Shown here: positions 17,719 to 26,586 of the stretch, one piece after another
How positions within the stretch are numbered: position 1 is the stretch's first letter
Layout of the letters: each line of letters starts with the position of its first letter
Assembly: GCA_004211905.1 (NCBI GenBank)
Contig: SHBP01000002.1
Location: forward strand, 1-64,000
Source: SAR92 clade bacterium
GTDB taxonomy: Bacteria > Pseudomonadota > Gammaproteobacteria > Pseudomonadales > Porticoccaceae
Direction of reading: 5' to 3'
DNA: 64,000 nucleotides
The notes under the pieces: generated by a model
Told to the model about the DNA's origin: nothing
The model's input: only the letters and a program-made list of their open reading frames with translations
The model's database searches: none
Made by a program: the position numbers and the translations under genes

Positions 17719-20418
17719 TTATATAGTCCAGGGATCTGGCGCGTCTGAGTTGATTTCGAATCGGGCCAGAGCTTCTCTCAGAACAGAAGAATCCATTAAT
17801 TGTAGTCTCACTAAAGATTCAATTGCCGCTAGCGCTATATTATATTTATCGACTTCAAAAAAGCCTCGCAAAACGGCTCGTTGATCACTTCGGCCAAAAC
17901 CATCGGTGCCTAGCGCGATAACACGACCCTCTACATAGGGAGCAATAAGTTGAGGCAGCGCAGCGACATAGTCTGTTGCTGCAATGATTGGCACATCGCC
18001 GGAAAGACATTCCTGCACGTGACTTTTTTTAGGAGTCTCAGATGGATTTAATCGATTTTCTCTTTCAACAGATCTTGCCTGTTTTGCTAGCTCGGTAAAA
18101 CTAGTGACGCTAAAGATATCACTGCTAATATTGAAATGCTCAAATAATATATCTGCCGCAGCGATCACTTCATTAAGGATAGTTCCAGAGCCAATCAGGC
18201 GCACTGCCAATTGATCAGAGCCCTTGCCTCGGTTTTGTATTTTGTGCATACCTTTAATAATATCTTCTTCTACATTTGAAGGCATGTCAGGCTGGACAGT
18301 ATTTTCATTCATTACTGTGATGTAATAAAACTCATCTACATTTAGCTCCATCATTTGCCGCATACCATGGTGCATAATAATGGCAAGTTCGTAAGCATAG
18401 GCTGGGTCATAGGCGCGACAGTTGGGTACGGTCGAAGCAATTAAATGGCTGCTACCATCCTGATGTTGTAATCCTTCTCCTGAGAGTGTCGTTCGTCCGG
18501 CGGTCGCTCCCAGCAAAAAGCCTCGGGCGCGCTGATCAGCGGCAGCCCAAATTAAATCTCCTACACGCTGGAAGCCAAACATTGAATAGTAGATATAAAA
18601 AGGTAAGGTTGGAATATCGTGGATCGCATAGGATGTTGCCGCGGCGGTCCAAGATGAAAGAGCACCAGCCTCATTGATCCCTTCTTCGAGTAGTTGTCCA
18701 TCTTTGACTTCTCTGTAGAACATCATCGATTCAGAGTCTTCTGGTTTGTATAACTGGCCGAGGGGAGCATAAATACCTATTTGACGAAATAGGTTGTCCA
18801 TACCAAAGGTTCTTGCTTCATCTGCGACGATTGGCACAATGCTTGGCCCCAAAGTCTTGTCTTTAAGCAATCCACCAAGCATACGAACGGCAGCCATGGT
18901 GGTGGACATTGATTTGCCTTTGGGCTCCATTGCAAACTTGGCGTATTGACTGATATCTGGAATTAAAGAAGAACCGCTCTTTGTGAGCGAAGCGTCCCTA
19001 AGACTAACTTTTCGAGCGGGCAGGGAGCCCCCCAAGGCCTCACGTTTTCCAATCAAATATGACATCTCGGGACTATCAGGGGCTGGTTTGTAAAAATTTA
19101 GTTCTTCTAAATCACTGTCACTTAAGGGTAGTGAAAAGCGGTCTCTAAAAGCGGTTAACGCATCAATATCCAAACTCTTAGCTTGGTGAGAAGACATTCG
19201 ACTTTCACCAGCGCCCCCCATACCAAAGCCTTTTTTGGTCTTAGCTAAAATAACTGTTGGCTTTCCTTTATGGGCTTTAGCAGCTGCAAAGGCGGCATAC
19301 AGTTTTCGTAAATCATGTCCACCACGCTTTAATTTGTTGATTTCTAAGTCAGTCATGTGGGCAACTAAAGCTTTGGTTGCCGGATCAGTATCAAAGAATT
19401 TAGCGCGGTTATAGTCACCATCTTTTGATCCTAGATCTTGATATTCCCCGTCAACGGTTTGGGCAAATCGACGCAATAGAACTTGATCGGTATCTCTAGC
19501 AAACAAACCATCCCACTCTGAACCCCATAGTACTTTGATAACGTTCCATCCTGCGCCGATAAAAAGACTTTCGAGTTCCTGGATAATTTGACCATTACCT
19601 CTAACTGGGCCATCTAGTCGCTGTAAATTACAGTTAACAATAAAGGTGAGGTTATCTAGCCCTTCTCGAGCCGCAAGTGTAAGTCCGCTAATGGACTCTG
19701 GTTCGTCCATTTCTCCGTCACCAAACACACCCCATACATGGCGATCAGTAGCTTTTGCTAAGCCTCTTCCCTCTAGGTAGCGCATATAACGCGCTTGATA
19801 AACAGCATTTAACGGGCCTAACCCCATAGAACCTGTGGGGAACTGCCAAAAATCGGGCATTAACCATGGGTGGGGGTAGGAAGATAGACCATTGCCCGCA
19901 ACCTCTTGTCGATAGTTAGACAGTTGGTTCTCGTCTAGCCGGCCCTCGAGAAAAGCCCGTGCATAAACTCCTGGTGCAGAGTGGGGTTGGAAATAAACCA
20001 AATCCCCGGCGAAGTCGCTAGTTTTTGCTCGAAAGAAATGATTAAAACCGGTTTCAAAAATTTCAGCTGCTGAGGCGTAACTCGCTATGTGTCCGCCCAG
20101 ACCGCCATAGGCTTTGTTGGCGCGCATGACCATCACCAGTGCATTCCAGCGATTTATAGCTGTAATTCGTTCCTCCAGTTCTAAATTACCTGGATAGGAA
20201 CCCTGTTGCTCTAAAGAGATAGAGTTGCGATAGGCTGAGAAAGGTTGGGCATTCGCAGCCCCTCCTGTATTTCTGATTACTTCTTCTATTTGCCTCAGTA
20301 AAAATTGAGCTCTTTCTGGTCCAGAAATTGAGCTGACAGAAAGCATAGAGTCAATCCACTCTTGAGTTTCAACTGGATCGCTATCGGGGATATCAGTGCC
20401 ATTATTGAACGGCTTCAT
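17719..20418 (-). CDS. aceE: Pyruvate dehydrogenase E1 component, homodimeric type
   Basis: An 899-residue thiamine-diphosphate enzyme that decarboxylates pyruvate and acetylates the lipoyl group of the E2 subunit. The TPP-binding region is visible as GDGEMDEPES followed ~28 residues on by NCNLQRLDGP. The HSAPGVYARAFLEGRL and GFGMGGAGESRM segments are typical of AceE. Length is the family norm of 880-900. No aceF (E2) or lpd (E3) is adjacent, which differs from the usual aceEF operon, so the E2 must be encoded elsewhere or this is an extra copy. Upstream lies a 564-bp divergent intergenic region. Confidence 0.95.
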   Translation of the reverse strand: MKPFNNGTDIPDSDPVETQEWIDSMLSVSSISGPERAQFLLRQIEEVIRNTGGAANAQPFSAYRNSISLEQQGSYPGNLELEERITAINRWNALVMVMRANKAYGGLGGHIASYASAAEIFETGFNHFFRAKTSDFAGDLVYFQPHSAPGVYARAFLEGRLDENQLSNYRQEVAGNGLSSYPHPWLMPDFWQFPTGSMGLGPLNAVYQARYMRYLEGRGLAKATDRHVWGVFGDGEMDEPESISGLTLAAREGLDNLTFIVNCNLQRLDGPVRGNGQIIQELESLFIGAGWNVIKVLWGSEWDGLFARDTDQVLLRRFAQTVDGEYQDLGSKDGDYNRAKFFDTDPATKALVAHMTDLEINKLKRGGHDLRKLYAAFAAAKAHKGKPTVILAKTKKGFGMGGAGESRMSSHQAKSLDIDALTAFRDRFSLPLSDSDLEELNFYKPAPDSPEMSYLIGKREALGGSLPARKVSLRDASLTKSGSSLIPDISQYAKFAMEPKGKSMSTTMAAVRMLGGLLKDKTLGPSIVPIVADEARTFGMDNLFRQIGIYAPLGQLYKPEDSESMMFYREVKDGQLLEEGINEAGALSSWTAAATSYAIHDIPTLPFYIYYSMFGFQRVGDLIWAAADQRARGFLLGATAGRTTLSGEGLQHQDGSSHLIASTVPNCRAYDPAYAYELAIIMHHGMRQMMELNVDEFYYITVMNENTVQPDMPSNVEEDIIKGMHKIQNRGKGSDQLAVRLIGSGTILNEVIAAADILFEHFNISSDIFSVTSFTELAKQARSVERENRLNPSETPKKSHVQECLSGDVPIIAATDYVAALPQLIAPYVEGRVIALGTDGFGRSDQRAVLRGFFEVDKYNIALAAIESLVRLQLMDSSVLREALARFEINSDAPDPWTI

Positions 20419-20982
20419 AGCTTAGAGCTCACGTTTAGATATGGATAGATTGTAGGATATTTATTGTAGTAGGTTTTGCCGTTCTGAGTCGAATATGAAA
20501 AAATATAAGCATAATAATTCCTATAATTATAAAAAAAGGCACAATATGCTGACCAGCAAGATTGATACGACAGGTCTGGGGATGCTATACGAACTTCAGT
20601 ATTTTGAAAAATTATCTCTTGCCTATTTCAAAAGCACATATCCCATTCTTGGGTGAAGTTTAGAATGGTAATTTATAGATCAACTCGGGGTTATAAAATA
20701 TGGGTATTTTTCGTAAAAAGTCTACTGCATTGCTATCTAGCTAAATGACCGAAGACAGAAACATTGGTTATTTGCCTCTACCGATTAGTCTTATAGCCGT
20801 TTTATCTCATATTTAGTGCCTTTAATCTCAAACTTGAAGTTTGCTCCACCATACTGTTTTATTCTTAATATTGGGTTAAATTTATAATTTGTCGGCTTGA
20901 AGTCTCTTACTCAACCCAAAGTGTCTTTAAACTGCCGTTCAAAATAATACGTATTACGTACTTACATTTCAGGGGTCTTAAA
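20419..20982. other. Long divergent intergenic region between aceE and the TonB receptor gene
   Basis: This is the only gene-free stretch above 300 bp. It is AT-rich and must hold promoters for both aceE (left) and the TonB receptor (right). A TATAAT element occurs at 20522-20527 without a convincing -35 box. A 36-codon ATG frame at 20546-20656 has an AAGG just upstream but no recognisable product. A 12-bp palindrome lies near the right end and is listed separately. I see no tRNA or riboswitch. Confidence 0.6.
20945..20956. promoter_or_regulatory. 12-bp perfect palindrome upstream of the TonB receptor, possible operator
   Basis: TAATACGTATTA reads identically on both strands and ends 26 bp before the receptor start codon, overlapping where a 5' leader or core promoter would lie. 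A repressor operator is possible. No regulator gene is adjacent to name the binding protein. Confidence 0.35.
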
Positions 20983-23961
20983 ATGGTATTCAGAAAGAGT
21001 TTACTTTCATCTAGCGTAGCTTTGGCATTAGTAGGAACATACTCACCTGCTTTTGCGCAGGACGATGAAGCGGTAATAGAGGAAATTATTGTTGAGGGTG
21101 GCATTCGTGGAAGTTTGAAAGCCTCTATGGATATCAAGCGAGACTCAATGGGTGTTGTGGATGCGATCTCAGCAGAAGACATTGGTAAATTCCCTGATGC
21201 TAACCTAGCCGAATCTCTCCAGCGAATTACTGGTGTTTCCATCTCTAGGAGCCGTGGTGAAGGCAGCCAAGTAACGGTTCGTGGTTTTGGCCCTGAATAC
21301 AATCTTGTTACCCTTAATGGTCGGCAGATGCCAACCCATAACGGGGCAAGTCGATCTTTTGACTTTGGTGACCTAGCATCTGAAGGCGTCGCTGGAGTTC
21401 AGGTCTACAAGACAGGTCGCGCTGATGTGCCATCCGGTGGTGTTGGTTCAACTATTAATATTTCGACCCCTAAGCCTCTTGAGGCAGATTCTGTGGGTAG
21501 TATTTCCGTCAAGGCTGTAAATGATACCTCCAGACGAGGGGACGATGATGGTCACCTAGGACAACTTACTCCTGAGTTCTCTGGTATTTACATGGATACC
21601 TTTGCCGAGGGAAGCATTGGTATTGCAGTAATAGCCAGTCAGCAAGAGCGAGAAAATGGTGTTAATGCAGCGAGCGTTGGAGGTTACTACACTCGAACCG
21701 GCGATGGTGCAGATCAAAAATTAGCTAATAATGACGCTCAAGTTAATCGCCCAACTACAGCAGATGCAAATTATTCTTTGCCTCAGTCCATGGCCTATAA
21801 CATTGCAGAATATCGCAGTAAGAGAACCAACGGACAGGTTGTGATCCAAATGGCGCCATCAGATTCAGTCACCATGACGTTGGATTATATTCAGTCTGAA
21901 ATGGACCTTGAACGATCTTATAGCGATCTCTCGGCATGGTTTTCAAACACCGCGGCGGTCTCTCAAAGTAGTGAATGGACAGACGGCCCAATTGCAGCTC
22001 CTCTTTACTACCAAGAAACAGTTGATAATAACGACTTTGCCATGGGTACTGGTGAAGATGGACGCAAAAACAAGAATAAATCGTTGGGCTTGAACTTTGA
22101 TTGGCAGGTTAATGATGAGTTGGTGCTTAACTTTGATTGGCATGATTCATCTGCAGAGACTGGTGCAAACAGCCCTAATGGAACCAGTTCATTGATTACA
22201 ATGGCAAGCTTCAATAAGGTTGGTCAAACCTTTATTACAGGGTATGACATGCCAGTTATGTTGCTGGATTTGAATTCTGGCGGTGAAACTAATCGACCAC
22301 TGTATAAGAATGATATGATTATCACGGGTAGTGCGTTCAGAAATGATGCTGCCTTGATGAACATTGAGCAGACTAAATTTAGCGGGACTTGGGATTTCTC
22401 TGATGAGTCAAGCATCGACTTTGGTGTCCAGCTTTCCGATGTTGATAACAAAGCTGTATCTAACTTTGTTCAGTTAAACAATTGGGGTGGAAGTACCAAC
22501 CCAGGAGACTTGGCAGACATTGTTATTCGTTCAAGTGTCGAAGGCCAATTTGATCAGTTGTCAGGACATGATTATGAGGGTATTCAGACTGAATACATGA
22601 CTGCTTCATTAGACGATCTAATCGCTGCGGGTGAGGCTTCCTACATAGCCAGCGGCGCTGATTATGAAGCTATAGGTGATTGTGGTACTGGCTATTGTGC
22701 ATCCACTGAATGGTCTGGCAACAATGTTTCTGGCTACAGTAATATTTTCACTCTGGAAGAGTCCATTGCAGCCTATATTCGATATAACTTGAATACTGAA
22801 GTTGCAGGAATGCCAGTTAATGTTCACATGGGTCTTCGTTATGAAGAAACCGACATTACCTCTCAAGCGGTGACGTCAGAGTATGAAGGAACTTCTTGGG
22901 CCAAAGCGGGTAACGAAGCTTATTTAGTGCCAAAGGTTGGAGGCGGTGAACCCACTGCTTACTTAGGCAACTATGATATGGTTCTTCCCAGCTTTGATTT
23001 CGATATTGAAATTGTTGAGGACGTAGTTCTACGAGCTTCTTTTAGTGAGACTATTACTCGCCCAAGTTATAATGATATTAAGGGTGGTCTAACTGCCAAT
23101 AGCACTCAGTTCTATGCTAATCAAAATGCGTTTGCATCCTCTGGTAACCCTGATTTAGAGCCAATTTTGTCTCGCAATATCGATTTGTCAGCAGAGTGGT
23201 ACTACGGTGAGGGAAGTTACCTGTCTGTTGGTTACTTCGATAAAGACGTTGATAAGTTCATTGGTTCAGGTATTGCTGAGCGCTCATTGGGCGCAATCCC
23301 TAATATCATCGGCGGTACCCTTTGGAATCAGGCAGTCGCTGAAAGTGGTCTTGATCCTAATCAATATACTGTCGTTGCACAGTACATTTTAGATAATTAC
23401 CAAGACAGTCCTTATGTTGATGGAGATACGATTACTGGCGCGCCAGGCGATCCCGACTTGATATGGACTGTGACCCAGCCTGTCAACCAGAAGAAAGCGA
23501 GGGTTGATGGAATTGAGATCAATTTGCAGCATTTCTTTGGTGAGTCAGGTTATGGCTTTATTGCTAACGCAACCTTTGCAGATGCTGATGTTGGCTATGA
23601 CAACATGAGATTTGATGAGGGACAGTTTGTTCTCAACGGATTAAGCGACTCAGCTAACTTGGTTGGTGTTTATGACAAAGATGGGTTGTCTGTTCGTTTA
23701 GCCTATAACTGGCGTGATGATTTTCTAGCGGGCGCTGGCCAGGGGCAGGGTACTAACACTAACCCAACAAACGTTGAGGCTTATGGTCAGTTGGATCTAG
23801 GTATTACCTATGAATACAATGATAGGCTGACTATTTATGCATCGGGTCTAAATATCACTGATGAGACAGTTCGTGTCTATGGCAAGACTAAAGATCTCGT
23901 ATTGCAAGCCGTTCAAGGTGGCCCAAGATATGATCTAGCCATACGTTACAAGCTATTTTAG
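20983..23961 (+). CDS. TonB-dependent outer-membrane receptor (large, carbohydrate/organic-ligand type)
   Basis: A 992-residue outer-membrane receptor that imports a ligand using TonB energy. The signal peptide ends at AFA (26). A TonB-box-like EEIIVEGG (32-39) is followed by a plug domain with DAISAEDIGKFPDANLAESL and ITGVSISRSRGEGSQVTVRG. A long beta-barrel ends in the terminal aromatic motif YKLF. The plug sequence is the type found in large receptors of Caulobacter/Xanthomonas/Alteromonas polysaccharide loci rather than in siderophore receptors. It heads a same-strand series with halogenase and SapC genes, an arrangement seen beside such receptors, and is closed by a hairpin terminator. 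Its ligand cannot be read from the sequence. Confidence 0.93.
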   Translation: MVFRKSLLSSSVALALVGTYSPAFAQDDEAVIEEIIVEGGIRGSLKASMDIKRDSMGVVDAISAEDIGKFPDANLAESLQRITGVSISRSRGEGSQVTVRGFGPEYNLVTLNGRQMPTHNGASRSFDFGDLASEGVAGVQVYKTGRADVPSGGVGSTINISTPKPLEADSVGSISVKAVNDTSRRGDDDGHLGQLTPEFSGIYMDTFAEGSIGIAVIASQQERENGVNAASVGGYYTRTGDGADQKLANNDAQVNRPTTADANYSLPQSMAYNIAEYRSKRTNGQVVIQMAPSDSVTMTLDYIQSEMDLERSYSDLSAWFSNTAAVSQSSEWTDGPIAAPLYYQETVDNNDFAMGTGEDGRKNKNKSLGLNFDWQVNDELVLNFDWHDSSAETGANSPNGTSSLITMASFNKVGQTFITGYDMPVMLLDLNSGGETNRPLYKNDMIITGSAFRNDAALMNIEQTKFSGTWDFSDESSIDFGVQLSDVDNKAVSNFVQLNNWGGSTNPGDLADIVIRSSVEGQFDQLSGHDYEGIQTEYMTASLDDLIAAGEASYIASGADYEAIGDCGTGYCASTEWSGNNVSGYSNIFTLEESIAAYIRYNLNTEVAGMPVNVHMGLRYEETDITSQAVTSEYEGTSWAKAGNEAYLVPKVGGGEPTAYLGNYDMVLPSFDFDIEIVEDVVLRASFSETITRPSYNDIKGGLTANSTQFYANQNAFASSGNPDLEPILSRNIDLSAEWYYGEGSYLSVGYFDKDVDKFIGSGIAERSLGAIPNIIGGTLWNQAVAESGLDPNQYTVVAQYILDNYQDSPYVDGDTITGAPGDPDLIWTVTQPVNQKKARVDGIEINLQHFFGESGYGFIANATFADADVGYDNMRFDEGQFVLNGLSDSANLVGVYDKDGLSVRLAYNWRDDFLAGAGQGQGTNTNPTNVEAYGQLDLGITYEYNDRLTIYASGLNITDETVRVYGKTKDLVLQAVQGGPRYDLAIRYKLF

Positions 23962-23993
23962 ATTTCATTAGTTATTAACTCAGTACCTATGAG

Positions 23994-24024
23994 GCCGCTC
24001 TATTTTTGAGCGGCTTCTTTGGTT
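23994..24024 (+). terminator. Rho-independent terminator after the TonB receptor
   Basis: GCCGCTC pairs perfectly with GAGCGGC across a TATTTTT loop, followed by a T-rich tail (TTCTTTGGTTTT). It lies 32 nt after the receptor stop, so the halogenase genes behind it probably have their own promoter or depend on read-through. Confidence 0.8.
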
Positions 24025-24147
24025 TTGACGTATATCAAAGCTGGAGAGAAAATAATATTAGGATATTCGGTTAGTATTATTCTTAACTGAGCTAATAAGC
24101 GATAATGTCGCTTATACTGAAATGCTGTGAATGGGTTATTGCGCTTT

Positions 24148-25731
24148 ATGACATCAAGTGAAAATTTAAAAAGTATCGTGATTGTTGGTGGAGGCACTGC
24201 TGGTTGGTTGACGGCGGGTATTATTGCCGCAGAGCATAGTTCTAATGGTTCTGAATCCGATGGGTTGATCGATATAAAAGTAACTTTGGTCGAGTCGCCA
24301 GACATCAGCACTATTGGTGTGGGTGAGGGCACTTGGCCGTCCATGCGTTCTACGCTTCAAAAAATGGGTATTTCTGAGACAGACCTAATTAGAGGCTGCG
24401 ATGCGAGTTTCAAACAGGGTACGCTATTTAAGAGTTGGAAAACCGGTGGCAGCGATGCGTATACGCATCCGTTTACTCCTCCCCACTCCTACGCTTCAAC
24501 TAATCTTGCTCCTCAATGGCAGAAGTTCAGTAATGAAGTCTCCTTTGCTGAAGCAGTTTCATCACAAAATGCCTTGATGTTTAAAGGCTTGGCGCCAAAA
24601 CAAATTTCTACGCCTGAATATGCATTTCATACTAATTATGGATATCATCTGGATGCGGGAAAATTTGCCGAGCTCCTCAGAAAACATTGTGTTGACAAGC
24701 TTGGGGTTACCCATTTAAAAGCAAATGTCGTTTCTGTTAATTCCTCAGCCGATGGAGATATTGCGTCCTTAAAGACTGATTCTCATGGTGATATCAGCGG
24801 CGATCTTTTTGTGGATTGCAGCGGCTCTAGAGCTCTGCTGTTGGGGGAGCATTTTGGTGTGCCGTTTTGTTCAAAAGGTCAGTTTCTATTTAACGATACC
24901 GCATTGGCCTCTCAAATTCCCTATGTCAATGCTGATGATCCTATTGCTTCGAGTACTTTATCAACTGCTCAGACCGCTGGATGGATATGGGATATTGGGT
25001 TACCCACGAGGAGAGGTATTGGACACGTTTATTCTAGCGGCCATACTACTGAAGATCGTGCTGCTCAAGAATTATTAGCGTATATTGCGGCCATCGTTAG
25101 TCCTGAGGCGGCAGCATCCGCATCGATTAGGAAAGTCCCCTTCAGTCCAGGACATCGCGCTAAATTTTGGCATAAAAACTGTGTTGCAGTTGGTATGTCT
25201 GCTGGATTTATAGAACCGTTAGAAGCCTCCGCACTAGTATTGGTAGAGCTCTCAGCTGCCATGATTGCTGAGCAATTACCGGCCAATCGACAGATAATGG
25301 ATGTAGTGGCAAAACGCTTTAATGACAAATTCCTCTATCGCTGGGACCGGATAATCGACTTTTTGAAGCTCCATTATATTCTCTCTCAACGACAGGATAG
25401 TGATTATTGGAAAGACAATATTTCCTCATCTAGCGTTCCTGATAATCTATCTGAACTTGTAAAGTTGTGGCGATGGCAAGCGCCCTGGCACAGAGATACT
25501 GGACATATTGATGAAATGTTTCCATCGGCAAGTTATCAATATGTGCTATACGGGATGGGATTTTTGACCCAGGATAGTACGACTGCGAGGCGATCAGATC
25601 GGGAAGCGCAATCTGTTGCAGAAGGACTTTTCCGTGAAAATGCTGAGAGAACCAAAAAGCTATTGGCTTCAATGCCAACGAACAGAGAATTAATCGAAAA
25701 AATCACCAATTACGGTTTACAAAAAATATAA
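24148..25731 (+). CDS. Tryptophan-halogenase-family flavin-dependent protein (first copy)
   Basis: This belongs to the PrnA-type FAD-dependent halogenase family, which uses reduced flavin, oxygen and halide to halogenate an electron-rich substrate. The FAD motif VGGGTAGW starts at residue 13. Lys89 in DASFKQG sits at the catalytic lysine position. The EPLEASA segment covers the conserved Glu. The WxWxIP signature appears as WIWDIGLP, a variant with Gly before the Leu-Pro. The ATG at 24148 puts the FAD motif at the usual distance from the N-terminus. A GTG at 24127 is also in frame, and neither start has a strong ribosome site. The natural substrate of copies beside TonB receptors is generally unknown. 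Halogenase chemistry is inferred from family membership. No flavin reductase gene is adjacent. Confidence 0.88.
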   Translation: MTSSENLKSIVIVGGGTAGWLTAGIIAAEHSSNGSESDGLIDIKVTLVESPDISTIGVGEGTWPSMRSTLQKMGISETDLIRGCDASFKQGTLFKSWKTGGSDAYTHPFTPPHSYASTNLAPQWQKFSNEVSFAEAVSSQNALMFKGLAPKQISTPEYAFHTNYGYHLDAGKFAELLRKHCVDKLGVTHLKANVVSVNSSADGDIASLKTDSHGDISGDLFVDCSGSRALLLGEHFGVPFCSKGQFLFNDTALASQIPYVNADDPIASSTLSTAQTAGWIWDIGLPTRRGIGHVYSSGHTTEDRAAQELLAYIAAIVSPEAAASASIRKVPFSPGHRAKFWHKNCVAVGMSAGFIEPLEASALVLVELSAAMIAEQLPANRQIMDVVAKRFNDKFLYRWDRIIDFLKLHYILSQRQDSDYWKDNISSSSVPDNLSELVKLWRWQAPWHRDTGHIDEMFPSASYQYVLYGMGFLTQDSTTARRSDREAQSVAEGLFRENAERTKKLLASMPTNRELIEKITNYGLQKI

Positions 25732-25771
25732 ACTGTGAAGAATCAATAATAATGTGTTGTTTGGAGAAGCT

Positions 25772-26494
25772 ATGAGTAATTACGTCTTGTTAGGTACAAA
25801 CGCCCACAAAGACTTAAAAGTGATCACTGCCAGATCAAAGAATTATGGTGATAATGTTATGCACGCTATGACGTTTCCCATGGAGTTTCGTGATGTGCAG
25901 TCAAGTTATCCAATCTTTTTCTGTAAAGACCCAGAGTCTGGACAGTTTTATCCAACCGCTCTTTTTGGACTTGAGCAGGACCAAAATTTGTTTCTGACGG
26001 AAGACGGATGGGATGCAGCCTATATACCTATGATGATTAGACGACATCCGTTTCTGATTGGTTATCAAGCTGATTCTGAACATGAAGATGGTAAGAGACC
26101 CGTCGTATCTATTGATATGGACAATCCAAGAATCAGTGAGAGTGAGGGCGAACCACTTTTTACTGAGAGTGATGAACCCACTGATTATCTGAAGGCATCC
26201 ATCAGTGTTCTAGAATCGATTCACCGAGGGCATGAGCACAACAAAGGGTTTATTGAGACATTGTTAGAGCTCCAACTTCTGGAAGCATTTACCTTGGAGG
26301 TAACTTTGAATGATGGTTCAAATAATCAGCTGTCGGGGTTCTATACTATTGCAGAGCAAAACCTCCACCAGTTAGACGGAGATACCTTTGATATGCTTAA
26401 TAAGAAGGGGTACTTACAGGCCATCTTTATGGCCGTTGCCTCTCATTCACGACTCAGGCCTCTCATTGAAAAGAAAAATGCATTATTGAAGTAA
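25772..26494 (+). CDS. SapC family protein
   Basis: A 240-residue SapC-family protein of unknown biochemical role. The N-terminal MSNYVLLGTNAHKDLKV, the HAMTFPMEFRDVQSSYPIFF segment and the C-terminal ASHSRLRPLI ending match this family, often found next to TonB receptors and tryptophan-halogenase-like genes. There is no signal peptide, so it should be cytoplasmic. The ATG at 25772 is chosen because a GGAGAAG ribosome site lies just upstream; an in-frame GTG at 25754 lacks one. It is placed between two halogenase genes, 40 bp after the first. Confidence 0.85.
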   Translation: MSNYVLLGTNAHKDLKVITARSKNYGDNVMHAMTFPMEFRDVQSSYPIFFCKDPESGQFYPTALFGLEQDQNLFLTEDGWDAAYIPMMIRRHPFLIGYQADSEHEDGKRPVVSIDMDNPRISESEGEPLFTESDEPTDYLKASISVLESIHRGHEHNKGFIETLLELQLLEAFTLEVTLNDGSNNQLSGFYTIAEQNLHQLDGDTFDMLNKKGYLQAIFMAVASHSRLRPLIEKKNALLK

Positions 26495-26586
26495 TTGTTG
26501 ATGTACTAGTCAGTGTATAGATCATTAGTTTTATGGTCGTTAATTAATGAATTCAGGGTGCGGACGTTTTGATTGGAGATGTTAAT

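Noticed and set aside
20546-20656. 36-codon ATG frame in the aceE/TonB-receptor intergenic region
   Set aside because: The upstream AAGG is weak and the peptide has no signal, hydrophobic helix or recognisable motif; such a frame is expected by chance.
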